Of a DNA stretch of 37,365 bases, positions 1-7,149 are shown piece after piece (the first letter of the stretch is position 1; every line of letters starts with the position of its first letter). Both the position numbers and the translations under genes were made by a program. A model generated the notes under the pieces. That model was not told the DNA's origin. It searched no databases and saw nothing but the letters and a program-made list of their open reading frames with translations. Origin of the DNA: CAVQBP01 sp964448105 (GTDB lineage: Bacteria > Bacteroidota > Ignavibacteria > Ignavibacteriales > Ignavibacteriaceae); NCBI GenBank assembly GCA_964448105.1, contig CAYUVK010000046.1, positions 1 through 37,365 of the forward strand, given 5' to 3'.

Positions 1-471
1 CAGGTTGAAAATCAATATCAGCGAAGGGCAGATCTTATTCCTAATTTGGTAAATACTGTAAAGGGATATGCCAATTTTGAAAGGGGGGTTTTAACTGATG
101 TTACCGAAGCAAGAGCAAAAGTCAGCCAGATGACAGTAACGCCGCAGGTTTTAAATGATCCTCAGGCATTTCAAAGATTTGAACAGGTACAGGGACAACT
201 AGGTAATGCATTATCGAGATTGCTTGTTACCGTTGAGAATTATCCGAATCTAAAAGCTAATGAAAATTTTTTACAGCTGCAGGCGCAGCTTGAAGGAACT
301 GAAAACAGAATTGCTGTTGAAAGGAGAAAATTTAATTTAACCGTACAGGAATATAACACTACGATTAAAACATTTCCCAATTCTTTTTTTGCAGGTATGT
401 TTAATTTTCCGATAAAGCAATATTTTAAATCAATACCTGGTTCCGAAACTCCGCCGAAGGTAGAATTTTAA
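1..471 (+). CDS. lemA: LemA family protein, 5'-truncated by window edge
   Basis: The reading frame is open from base 1, so the start codon and N-terminal membrane anchor lie outside the window; 156 residues are visible. The first visible residues, QVENQYQRRADLIPNLVNTV, are the LemA family signature, where a helix after the anchor leads into a long alpha-helical bundle. The rest is helical and charged, consistent with the LemA four-helix fold. A TTG at base 46 could be mistaken for a start, but the conserved family motif runs upstream of it. The next gene starts 5 bases after the stop and encodes a TPM-domain protein. LemA and TPM proteins are commonly paired; their biochemical role is not firmly known. 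Family call is firm, function is not. Confidence 0.92.
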   Translation, partial: QVENQYQRRADLIPNLVNTVKGYANFERGVLTDVTEARAKVSQMTVTPQVLNDPQAFQRFEQVQGQLGNALSRLLVTVENYPNLKANENFLQLQAQLEGTENRIAVERRKFNLTVQEYNTTIKTFPNSFFAGMFNFPIKQYFKSIPGSETPPKVEF

Positions 472-476
472 TATTG

Positions 477-1190
477 ATGAAGTATTTTTTATCTATTTTA
501 TTTTGTTATACAATTGTTAGTGCACAGCCCAAAGTTCCCGATTTAAAAAATTGGGCGACCGATTTAACGAGTACACTAACAAGCCAGCAATTAAATACCT
601 TCGACTATCGTTTAAAGACTTTCCAGGATTCAACAAGCGATCAAATAGTTATGTTAATGATCCCGACATTAAATGATTATCCGTTGGAAGATTATTCTTA
701 TGATGTTGCACATCAAAATAAAATCGGTACCAAGGAAAATGACAACGGAATCCTTCTTTTAATTGTAAAAAATGATAGAAAAATTAGAATTGAAGTGGGT
801 TATGGCCTGGAAGGAGCGTTGCCGGATGCTCTTTCAAGCTCTATTATAAGAAATGTTATAATTCCTTATTTTAGAAAAGATCAATACTATGATGGCATAA
901 CTGCAGGAATAGATGCAATAATTTCAGCAGTCAAAGGTGAATACCACATTGAGCAAAAACCGGAATCAAATGATAAGGGAATTCCTAATTTATTCCCCTT
1001 TTTCATAATCATTTTTTTTGTTATAAGATTTCTATTTAGAGGAGGCAGGAGAAGAGGTGGAGGTTTTATATTTTTCCCGGGGGGTTTCGGTGGAGGCAGT
1101 TCAGGCGGAAGTTTTGGCGGAGGCAGCTTTGGAGGTTTTAGCGGCGGCGGCGGTTCATTTGGCGGCGGCGGAGCAAGCGGAAGCTGGTAA
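477..1190 (+). CDS. TPM-domain (YgcG/DUF477 family) exported protein with glycine-rich tail
   Basis: The protein has 237 residues if translated from ATG 477; a TTG three bases upstream is less likely. Residues 1-17 form a signal peptide ending in VSAQ. Residues 20-150 match the TPM domain, with the SDQIVMLMIPTL and IRIEVGYGLEGALPD segments typical of the family. A hydrophobic segment (about residues 171-187) is followed by an arginine patch and a glycine/serine/phenylalanine-rich tail ending in GASGSW. TPM proteins are membrane-anchored with the domain outside the cytoplasm; some members bind metal or have acid phosphatase activity, but no catalytic role can be read here. It is co-directional with LemA and separated from it by 5 bases, so the two are probably one transcript. 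Confidence 0.9.
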   Translation: MKYFLSILFCYTIVSAQPKVPDLKNWATDLTSTLTSQQLNTFDYRLKTFQDSTSDQIVMLMIPTLNDYPLEDYSYDVAHQNKIGTKENDNGILLLIVKNDRKIRIEVGYGLEGALPDALSSSIIRNVIIPYFRKDQYYDGITAGIDAIISAVKGEYHIEQKPESNDKGIPNLFPFFIIIFFVIRFLFRGGRRRGGGFIFFPGGFGGGSSGGSFGGGSFGGFSGGGGSFGGGGASGSW

Positions 1191-1205
1191 TATTTATTTT
1201 TTTAC

Positions 1206-1235
1206 TTGAACAAGAATTAAACATTGTTATTTTTG
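1206..1235 (+). promoter_or_regulatory. Bacteroidota-type -33/-7 promoter for ferredoxin 1
   Basis: TTG at 1206-1208 and TATTTTTG at 1228-1235 match the Bacteroidota housekeeping elements TTG and TAnnTTTG with a 19-base spacer. The start codon of the ferredoxin follows about 49 bases later, leaving room for the ribosome-binding site GAAAGGAG just before ATG 1284. The match is by eye. Confidence 0.45.
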
Positions 1236-1283
1236 AACTCAAAAATTTTGATTTTATTTTGATCGAAAGGAGCGAATAATAAA

Positions 1284-1616
1284 ATGGCAATAATGATTAC
1301 AGAGGAGTGTATTAATTGCGGTGCATGCGAACCGGAATGTCCTAACACTGCCATATACGAAGGAGGCGCTGAATGGGAATTAGCAGGCAAAAATTATAAC
1401 CAAGATGATGATGCTCCTTCAGGAGCAAAGGGTTTTTTCTCAAATGATTTCTTTTACATCGTTCCGGATAAATGTACCGAGTGCAAAGGCTTTCATGATG
1501 AACCGCAGTGTGCTGCTGTTTGCCCTGTAGATTGCTGTATCCCCGATCCGAATCATGTTGAAGACGAAGAAACTTTATTGGCGAGAAAAGAATATTTAGA
1601 TGGAATAGGCCGATAA
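1284..1616 (+). CDS. 2[4Fe-4S] ferredoxin, Bacteroidota/Chlorobi type (copy 1)
   Basis: A 110-residue soluble electron carrier. Cluster-binding motif 1 is C9-x2-C12-x2-C15-x3-C19-P; motif 2 is C64-x2-C67-x8-C76-x3-C80-P, with the longer loop seen in Alvin-type ferredoxins. Two extra cysteines, C84 and C85, follow. An acidic insert of about 35 residues separates the motifs, as in Bacteroidota ferredoxins of about 110-115 residues. It probably passes low-potential electrons to or from oxidoreductases in the cytoplasm. GAAAGGAG precedes the start at good spacing. A close paralogue lies 356 bases downstream; this copy has an extra C-terminal tail of about 17 residues. Confidence 0.93.
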   Translation: MAIMITEECINCGACEPECPNTAIYEGGAEWELAGKNYNQDDDAPSGAKGFFSNDFFYIVPDKCTECKGFHDEPQCAAVCPVDCCIPDPNHVEDEETLLARKEYLDGIGR

Positions 1617-1972
1617 TATCTTTCATTATTTATTTAATTATTTAAATTTTTATGCATTCTTTTTTATGCAGATAATATTATTCCTTAGTTAGAAAAAACC
1701 TCTTTTTTTAATGTAATTTATACCTTCAATTCAATTCATTTTTACACTTTCCAAAATTGAGAATCTTCCATAATTAAGAATTTGGATTTCCGTTTCTCAG
1801 ACATGAAAATTGAAACTCTCAATTTAGTAATTGCAGTATAATTTTTAGGCCGGATTTTGAAGAATAGATTATGTGGTTTTCTTTCACGTGATTTGGCATA
1901 GAATTAGACTCTTTAAACCGAAATGACTAAGAAAATTTCTAATAATAAAGCTAATATAAGGAGTATTTCAAA
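1617..1972. other. Intergenic region between the two ferredoxin genes
   Basis: These 356 AT-rich bases have no convincing gene. A 9-base inverted repeat (AAATTGAGA at 1754-1762, TCTCAATTT at 1817-1825) is present but widely spaced. The length suggests that the second ferredoxin has its own promoter, although I could not identify a clear one. Confidence 0.5.
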
Positions 1973-2254
1973 ATGGCTTTAAGGATAACGGATGAATGTA
2001 TAAACTGTGGGGCTTGCGAACCTGAATGTCCAAATGATGCAATTTATGAAGGAGGAACAGAGTGGGAGCTTGAAGGAAAGAATTACGGCGAGAATGATGC
2101 TGCACCATCCGGAAATTCTGGATTTTTCTCCAATGAATATTTTTATATAGTACCAGATAAATGTAAGGAATGTGAAGGAGTTCATGATACACCCCAATGT
2201 GCCGATGTATGCCCTGTTGATTGCTGTATTCCAATTGAAGAATTGGCAAGTTAA
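1973..2254 (+). CDS. 2[4Fe-4S] ferredoxin, Bacteroidota/Chlorobi type (copy 2)
   Basis: A 93-residue paralogue of the preceding ferredoxin, nearly identical around both clusters: CINCGACEPECPN near the N terminus and CKECEGVHDTPQCADVCPVD near the C terminus, the latter again followed by a Cys-Cys pair. It lacks the charged C-terminal tail of copy 1, ending at IEELAS. TAAGGAG lies 6-12 bases before the ATG. The role is low-potential electron transfer; the partner enzyme cannot be deduced. The gene ends before an intrinsic terminator at 2366-2397. Tandem copies that differ mainly in the tail and in the acidic insert suggest an old duplication with different expression or partners. Confidence 0.93.
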   Translation: MALRITDECINCGACEPECPNDAIYEGGTEWELEGKNYGENDAAPSGNSGFFSNEYFYIVPDKCKECEGVHDTPQCADVCPVDCCIPIEELAS

Positions 2255-2280
2255 TTATTAATTTGTAAATATAGGTTTTT

Positions 2281-2322
2281 GACAGGGGAGAACGGGTAAG
2301 GGGAGACGAAAAACGAGGGGAG
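2281..2322. repeat. Degenerate purine-rich GGGGAGA-type intergenic repeat
   Basis: Variants of GGGGAGA, ACGGG and AACGAGGGGAG recur in a 42-base purine-rich stretch between ferredoxin 2 and its terminator. It is not coding and resembles other word-like intergenic repeats in this window. Confidence 0.4.
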
Positions 2323-2365
2323 TAATGTTGATGGGGATACAGAAGTATAAAAAGTTCGGGAACCG

Positions 2366-2397
2366 AAAGGGCATCGTTAAGATGCCCTTTCTTGTTT
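2366..2397 (+). terminator. Rho-independent terminator after the ferredoxins
   Basis: A perfect 10-bp stem (AAAGGGCATC at 2366-2375, GATGCCCTTT at 2381-2390) with loop GTTAA is followed by CTTGTTT. It sits about 110 bases after the ferredoxin 2 stop. Confidence 0.8.
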
Positions 2398-2511
2398 ATG
2401 GACTACCTCACAAATTTTATTCATTCCTAAAATCTACATTTAATATTTTTTGCTAAAACCATATATTAATCTTTGTTCGGTTATTATTAATACATGATGT
2501 GAGGAACATTA

Positions 2512-3234
2512 ATGAATTCAATTGGCGCTTTTAAAAAAGCAAAAAGATATATAGAAGCTCATTCATCCGATACTGGAAATATAAATGTAATTACTAAATT
2601 GGGAGTTAAACCCTGCATTACAATATCCCGGCAAACCGGTGCCGGTGCTGATAAAGTTGGTAATGAATTAATAAGTTTTTTTCAGCCGTATTTAAAAGAA
2701 GATTCTCCTGAATGGACTATTTTTGATCATAATCTTATTAAAAAAGTCCTTGAAGATCATAACCTGCCCCTTACGTTATCAAAAATAATGGAAGAGGAGA
2801 AATATTCCGTAATTAAATCTATTGCTAATGAATTGTTGGGCGGGCGCCCAACTTCCTGGTCACTTGTTCATAAAACAACAGAAACTATCCTTCAATTGGC
2901 ACATATCGGGAACGTTATAATTGTCGGTAGAGGTGCCAATATAATTACTTCATCTTTAAGAAATAGTTTTCATATTCGTTTAGTTTCCACTCTAGAAGAT
3001 CGGATAAAACATACGATGGAAGTCTATAATCTAAAAGAAGTTGAAGCAATGAACTTTATAGAAAAAGACGATGAAGCCAGGAAAAATTATTTAAAGACAT
3101 ATTTTAGCAAAGATATTGATGATCCTCTCCTTTATCACATGATTATTAATACGCATTTAATCTCTATTAAAGAAGTAGCTGAATTAATAGGAAATTTAAT
3201 TATGCAAAGATTTCCTAATGAGTTTAATATATAG
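2512..3234 (+). CDS. Cytidylate kinase-like family protein
   Basis: A 240-residue protein of the AAK/cytidylate-kinase-like family. The nucleotide-binding signature is CITISRQTGAGADKVGNEL at residues 35-53, the variant P-loop of this family with no classical GKS/T. Downstream are an IFDHNLI segment, a central IIVGRGANII strand and a FHIRLVS segment, all in the family order. Family members are predicted P-loop NMP kinases, but their substrates are mostly unproven and I would not call this the essential Cmk. The N-terminal 30 residues are an extra helix. The gene is alone, with a terminator upstream and a new gene about 115 bases downstream. Confidence 0.82.
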   Translation: MNSIGAFKKAKRYIEAHSSDTGNINVITKLGVKPCITISRQTGAGADKVGNELISFFQPYLKEDSPEWTIFDHNLIKKVLEDHNLPLTLSKIMEEEKYSVIKSIANELLGGRPTSWSLVHKTTETILQLAHIGNVIIVGRGANIITSSLRNSFHIRLVSTLEDRIKHTMEVYNLKEVEAMNFIEKDDEARKNYLKTYFSKDIDDPLLYHMIINTHLISIKEVAELIGNLIMQRFPNEFNI

Positions 3235-3350
3235 TCTTTTGATTATACTATTTTAAATCTTACACCAGCGTTCCTTTTGAATTGAGGAATATTTCTTTTA
3301 CCTTTTCTTATTATAATTATTTTAAAATCGGTTTTTTATATGGAATAGAA

Positions 3351-4196
3351 ATGAAAATAGGGAAATACGAATTACATATAATTGAATCAGGAACTTTTGC
3401 GTTGGACGGCGGAGCTATGTTCGGAATTATTCCCAAGCCGCTGTGGGTAAAAACAAGTCCTTCGGATGAAGCTAACAGAATAACACTTGCTACACGCAAC
3501 CTTCTTTTGGTTTCAAGCAATAAAAAGATTTTAGTTGATACCGGAATGGGGAATGATTGGGACGGCAAATCAAGAGAAATTTATCAAATAAATCAAAATG
3601 GAAATTCAATTGATAAATCGTTAAGCAAATTAAATTTAAATAGAGATAATATAACTGATGTAATCTTAACACATCTTCATTTTGATCATACAGGCGGCTC
3701 ATTAAAAAATGAAAATGGGAAATTAACTCCGGCTTTTCCGAATGCTAAATATTATGTCCAGAAACAAAATTATAATTGGGGAATGAATCCTTCCGATAGG
3801 GATAAAGGAAGTTATATAAAAGATAAATTTCATCCGCTGATAGAACACGGTGTTCTTAATTTATTAGATAGTGTCAAAAATTTTGATGATGAGATTGAAT
3901 TTATAATTGTGAACGGACATACTGTTGGTCAGCAGCTATTAAAAGTATCCGATTCTTCTGCAACACTTTTATATTGCGCCGATCTTTTCCCTACAATGTC
4001 ACACATTAGAATTCCATATGTTATGGGTTATGATATTCAACCTTTGGAAACGGTAAAGGAAAAGAAAATGATATTACCGAAAGCAGTTGAAGAAAACTGG
4101 AAAATTTTTTTTGAACATGATCCTTTTAGCCCGGTTGCTACAGTAAAAAACACTGAAAAAGGATTTAGCATAGATAAGAAATATGAATCATTATAA
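3351..4196 (+). CDS. Metallo-beta-lactamase-fold hydrolase
   Basis: I chose ATG 3351, giving 281 residues that begin MKIGKYELHIIESG; the frame is open back to 3282, but those 23 residues look like translated AT-rich spacer. The zinc motif H108-x-H110-x-D112-H113 (LTHLHFDHTGG) is intact, with later metal ligands in NGHTVGQQ and YCADLFP and a final EHDP. This is the pattern of the quorum-quenching-lactonase/AttM-like branch of the fold, but the substrate is unknown. It lacks a signal peptide and is likely cytoplasmic. Its stop overlaps the start of the Rieske gene by 14 bases, so the two are translationally coupled. Confidence 0.88.
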   Translation: MKIGKYELHIIESGTFALDGGAMFGIIPKPLWVKTSPSDEANRITLATRNLLLVSSNKKILVDTGMGNDWDGKSREIYQINQNGNSIDKSLSKLNLNRDNITDVILTHLHFDHTGGSLKNENGKLTPAFPNAKYYVQKQNYNWGMNPSDRDKGSYIKDKFHPLIEHGVLNLLDSVKNFDDEIEFIIVNGHTVGQQLLKVSDSSATLLYCADLFPTMSHIRIPYVMGYDIQPLETVKEKKMILPKAVEENWKIFFEHDPFSPVATVKNTEKGFSIDKKYESL

Positions 4197-4524
4197 AGAT
4201 GACGGTTATAAAAATATTTGCCCTTTAAATCAATTGAAGGACCGGGAAGGGAAGAGATTCATTATTGACGATATTGAAATTGCTATAATTAAAGTTGATG
4301 GAGAAGTTTTTGCTTTAAGTAATGTTTGTCCTCATCAGCATAATACTTTAATTTATGATGGATTTGTTGAAGATGAATATATTGTTTGTCCGGCACACGG
4401 TTGGATGTTTAATTTAAGAACCGGAAAAACTCCTTCAGGTACAAGCGGTCTTGATAGTTATGATGTAAAATTAATTGATGATCATGTTTATGTAAAAGCT
4501 TTTAAGAAAAGCCTAAATTGGTAA
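4183..4524 (+). CDS. Rieske [2Fe-2S] ferredoxin-like protein (NirD/BphF type)
   Basis: A 113-residue single-domain Rieske protein. The cluster ligands are C49-x-H51 and C69-x2-H72 separated by 17 residues (CPHQH and CPAHGW). This is the arrangement of small soluble Rieske ferredoxins and NirD-type subunits. No nitrite reductase or dioxygenase gene is nearby, so it should not be named nirD. The start overlaps the upstream hydrolase by 14 bases, and queG begins 12 bases after its stop. A three-gene transcript with the hydrolase and QueG is likely; a role as an electron donor to a neighbour is possible but not shown. Confidence 0.9.
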   Translation: MNHYKDDGYKNICPLNQLKDREGKRFIIDDIEIAIIKVDGEVFALSNVCPHQHNTLIYDGFVEDEYIVCPAHGWMFNLRTGKTPSGTSGLDSYDVKLIDDHVYVKAFKKSLNW

Positions 4525-4536
4525 ATAATTTGAGAT

Positions 4537-5457
4537 ATGAATATATCGAATGAAATCGTAGTTGAAAAAGCGAAGAGTTTTGGATTTGATTTGATAGGGT
4601 TTGCTCCTGCCGAAGAACTAAAAAACGAAATTGAAAAACTGGAAGAATGGTTGGAAAAAAATTTCCAAGCCGATATGAAATACATGGAAAGAAATCTTGA
4701 GAAAAGAAAAAATGTAAAAAAATTACTTCCATCTGCTAGATCTATTATCTCACTTGGAATAAATTATTATACACCCGAAAAATATTCTAATGACAAAAAC
4801 AAAGGGAAAATTTCCCGGTATGCATGGGGAAAAGATTATCATTTAATTATTTGGGAAAAACTCGAAAGGCTTGTTGAGGTACTTCAAGAAATCGATCCTT
4901 CTTTTGAAGCCAAAACTTATGTAGATACCGGACCGGTAATGGATAAAGCCTGGGCTGTTAAATCAGGCATTGGTTGGCTTGGCAAACATAACAATGTAAT
5001 AAACAAGGAATTTGGAAGCTGGTTTTTTATTGCTAATATAATTACAAATTTTGAGTTCAATTATTCCATCCCAATCGAAGATTTTTGCGGCTCTTGTACC
5101 GCCTGCATTGATGCCTGCCCGACTAACGCTATTGTTGATGAATATGTTTTGGACGCAAATAAGTGTATATCGTATTTAACTATTGAAAATAAAAATGAAA
5201 TCCCTGATAATTTTAAAGGGAAATTTGATAATTGGATTTTCGGGTGTGATATCTGCCAGGATGTTTGCCCGTGGAATAATAAATTTTCTCAGGTTACAGA
5301 AAACACGGAATTCTATCCAATAAATGAAAATAAAGAACTTCTTATTGCCGATATAATATCTTTAACAAAAGAGGAATTTAATAGAAGATTTAAGGAGAAT
5401 CCGGTTAAAAGAACTAAATTATCCGGATTAAAAAGAAATGCAGCTTTCCTTTTATGA
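4537..5457 (+). CDS. queG: Epoxyqueuosine reductase QueG, short form
   Basis: A 306-residue enzyme of the last step of queuosine biosynthesis: it reduces epoxyqueuosine to queuosine in tRNA, using cobalamin and two 4Fe-4S clusters. The first cluster motif is C184-x2-C187-x2-C190-x3-C194-P and the second C237-x2-C240-x3-C244-P. The N-terminal QueG features are present: GFDLIGFAPAEEL, SLGINYYTP, RYAWGKDYH, and VDTGPVMDKAWAVKSGIGWLGKH. It is shorter than the roughly 380-residue E. coli enzyme, as it lacks the C-terminal HEAT-like region, a form common in Bacteroidota. No other queuosine gene is in the window. Confidence 0.95.
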   Translation: MNISNEIVVEKAKSFGFDLIGFAPAEELKNEIEKLEEWLEKNFQADMKYMERNLEKRKNVKKLLPSARSIISLGINYYTPEKYSNDKNKGKISRYAWGKDYHLIIWEKLERLVEVLQEIDPSFEAKTYVDTGPVMDKAWAVKSGIGWLGKHNNVINKEFGSWFFIANIITNFEFNYSIPIEDFCGSCTACIDACPTNAIVDEYVLDANKCISYLTIENKNEIPDNFKGKFDNWIFGCDICQDVCPWNNKFSQVTENTEFYPINENKELLIADIISLTKEEFNRRFKENPVKRTKLSGLKRNAAFLL

Positions 5458-5546
5458 TTACTTTTGAAACCTACCATACTTTCATGTATCTAATTACTAA
5501 AATATTTAATTTTATTTCTCAAATAATTCTGTAGAACGGAGAAAAA

Positions 5547-6509
5547 ATGTCTGAAATTAGTAATAACAATCATCATAAAGTAATAATAATTGGAGCCGGA
5601 CCTGCAGGTTTTACTGCTGCATTATATACTGCTAGAGCAAATTTAAATCCTGTTATTTTTGAGGGTTTGCAGCCAGGTGGGCAATTGACTATTACAACAG
5701 AGGTTGAAAATTATCCTGGCTTTGAAACCGGGATTCAAGGTCCTCAGTTAATGGATGTAATGAGAAAACAGGCTCAAAGGTTTGGAGCAAAATCTATTTA
5801 TAAAGAGGTAACTAAAGTTGATTTTTCAAAACGGCCTTTTGTAATTGAATCATACGGCGAAATTTATACTGCAGATGCAATAATTATAGCTACCGGCGCT
5901 TCTGCAAAACTATTGGGTATTGAAAGTGAAAGCAAATATATGGGATATGGTGTTTCTGCCTGTGCGACCTGTGATGGATTTTTTTACAAAGGTCTGAAAG
6001 TATTGGTAGTTGGTGGTGGTGATACTGCAATGGAAGAAGCTACATTCTTAACAAAGTTCGCCTCGGAAGTGACTATTGTTCATCGGCGTGATGAATTTCG
6101 TGCATCTAAAATTATGCTTGCAAGAGCAAAGAAAAATCCCAAAATAAAATTTATGACAAACAGTGTTGTTAAAGAAGTCTTAGGTAAAGAGGAAAACGGA
6201 AGAAAGGTAATGACAGGTGCTGTAATTCAAAATACTAAAGATTCTTCTACAAAAAAAATCGACGTTGACGGATTATTTATTGCAATAGGTCATAAACCAA
6301 ATACAGATTTATTCAATGGTTTTCTAGATATGGATGAAACCGGGTATTTAAAAGTAAAACCAGGCTCTTCTTATACAAATATTGATGGTATTTTTGCTGC
6401 GGGTGACGTAGCTGATAAAGTTTACAGGCAGGCAGTAACTGCTGCCGGTTCCGGTTGTATGGCTGCTCTGGATTGCGAAAGATGGCTTGAAGCGCAGGAA
6501 GAGGTATAA
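5547..6509 (+). CDS. trxB: Thioredoxin reductase TrxB
   Basis: A 320-residue FAD/NADPH flavoprotein that keeps thioredoxin reduced. The FAD-binding GAGPAG is at residues 16-21, the redox motif C139-A-T-C142 is intact, and the NADPH-binding GGGDTAMEE is followed by HRRDEFRA, the pair of arginines that favours NADPH. The C-terminal FAD signature is GIFAAGDVADKVYRQ. The gene has GGAGAAAAA before its ATG and is followed at once by a strong hairpin terminator. It is monocistronic by position. BshA further along shows that bacillithiol is also made; the CATC motif marks this as a TrxB rather than a YpdA-type bacillithiol disulfide reductase. Confidence 0.96.
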   Translation: MSEISNNNHHKVIIIGAGPAGFTAALYTARANLNPVIFEGLQPGGQLTITTEVENYPGFETGIQGPQLMDVMRKQAQRFGAKSIYKEVTKVDFSKRPFVIESYGEIYTADAIIIATGASAKLLGIESESKYMGYGVSACATCDGFFYKGLKVLVVGGGDTAMEEATFLTKFASEVTIVHRRDEFRASKIMLARAKKNPKIKFMTNSVVKEVLGKEENGRKVMTGAVIQNTKDSSTKKIDVDGLFIAIGHKPNTDLFNGFLDMDETGYLKVKPGSSYTNIDGIFAAGDVADKVYRQAVTAAGSGCMAALDCERWLEAQEEV

Positions 6510-6511
6510 AC

Positions 6512-6546
6512 AGTAAACCCGGTTTCTTGGAGAAACCGGGTTTACT
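6512..6546. terminator. Symmetric hairpin terminator between convergent genes
   Basis: A perfect 16-bp stem (6512-6527 with 6531-6546) and a 3-base TGG loop lies just after trxB and about 34 bases from the stop of the minus-strand DUF6249-like gene. There is no strong U-run on either side, but position and strength suggest a bidirectional terminator. Confidence 0.75.
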
Positions 6547-6579
6547 AGTAAAAGGAATAATTGTATGTTTTATATCTTC

Positions 6580-6942
6580 CTATTGACTTTTCTTCAATAA
6601 CTTTTGACCAACAGCGTTTGCAATAATAAATCCAATACCAGTTAATGCAAACATTAATAAAACAATCCAAAAACCCTGATCGGTACTTTCTTCCAGCATT
6701 ATTCCTAAACCTAAACCAACTCCGAAGGTCAGTATTATAATTCCCCATTTCATTAATATATATGGATCATGTTTTTTGTCAAAGTATTCCTTAATTGATT
6801 GTGCGTCTAAGCCTTTATCTATTAACATTTGTCTTTCCCTGGACCTAAAATAAAAGAAAGTAACGAAAACTAATCCGACAACTAAGGTAACTACAATTGG
6901 GATTGATACGGCTATTACTCCTGCAAATCCGGGTCCGTCCAT
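6580..6942 (-). CDS. DUF6249-like small membrane protein
   Basis: A 120-residue inner-membrane protein with three predicted transmembrane segments at about 7-31, 61-83 and 91-111. Between the first two is a basic/helical cytoplasmic loop with RSRERQMLIDKGLDAQSIKEYF. This layout, a first helix, then RERQxLIEKG, then a paired-helix tail, is that of DUF6249 proteins, which have no known activity. AAGGAG precedes the ATG. It is divergent from the ECF sigma gene, and an ECF-type promoter of the same geometry as the sigma gene's own lies about 100 bases upstream, so it probably belongs to the sigma factor's regulon. Confidence 0.75.
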   Translation of the reverse strand: MDGPGFAGVIAVSIPIVVTLVVGLVFVTFFYFRSRERQMLIDKGLDAQSIKEYFDKKHDPYILMKWGIIILTFGVGLGLGIMLEESTDQGFWIVLLMFALTGIGFIIANAVGQKLLKKSQ

Positions 6943-7046
6943 TTTTTTTCTCCTTTCAATTTATGAGCCTATTGCTAAGTTTGGCTCAATTAGAATTTTT
7001 ATTTGTTTTACTATCAAATTTATTTTTTATTTTCTCTATTTCTTAT

Positions 7047-7073
7047 GACTATCTTTATTTAAATTAGGTTACA
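7047..7073 (-). promoter_or_regulatory. ECF-type promoter of the DUF6249-like gene
   Basis: Read on the minus strand: TTGTAACC, then GTCATAAG. AAC (plus-strand 7068-7070) and GTC (plus-strand 7047-7049) are separated by exactly 18 bases, the spacing also seen in the divergent promoter of the sigma gene. The transcript would start near 7038-7040 and have a leader of about 95 bases. Confidence 0.55.
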
Positions 7074-7114
7074 AGGTTTTTAAACATTTTGGATTTTCAT
7101 TCCGTAATTTGATT

Positions 7115-7145
7115 TGTAACCTTGAGTTAGTTTTAGGGGTCTAAT
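7115..7145 (+). promoter_or_regulatory. ECF-type autoregulated promoter of sigma gene 1
   Basis: TGTAACCTT (7115-7123) and GTCTAAT (7139-7145) form a -35/-10 pair with AAC-N18-GTC spacing, equivalent to AACCTT-N16-TCTAA. ECF promoters usually start about 6 bases after TCTAA, which falls on the ATG at 7150. The mRNA may therefore be leaderless. TTGTAACCT is repeated inverted at 7066-7074 as the divergent promoter. Confidence 0.6.
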
Positions 7146-7149
7146 ATTT

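Noticed and set aside
1342..2249. Minus-strand open frames opposite both ferredoxin genes
   Set aside because: They mirror the ferredoxin coding sequences and each other because the genes are paralogues; no ribosome-binding sites.
3282..3350. Extended N terminus of the metallo-beta-lactamase-fold protein
   Set aside because: The extra 23 residues are AT-rich spacer; family proteins begin near the ATG at 3351.
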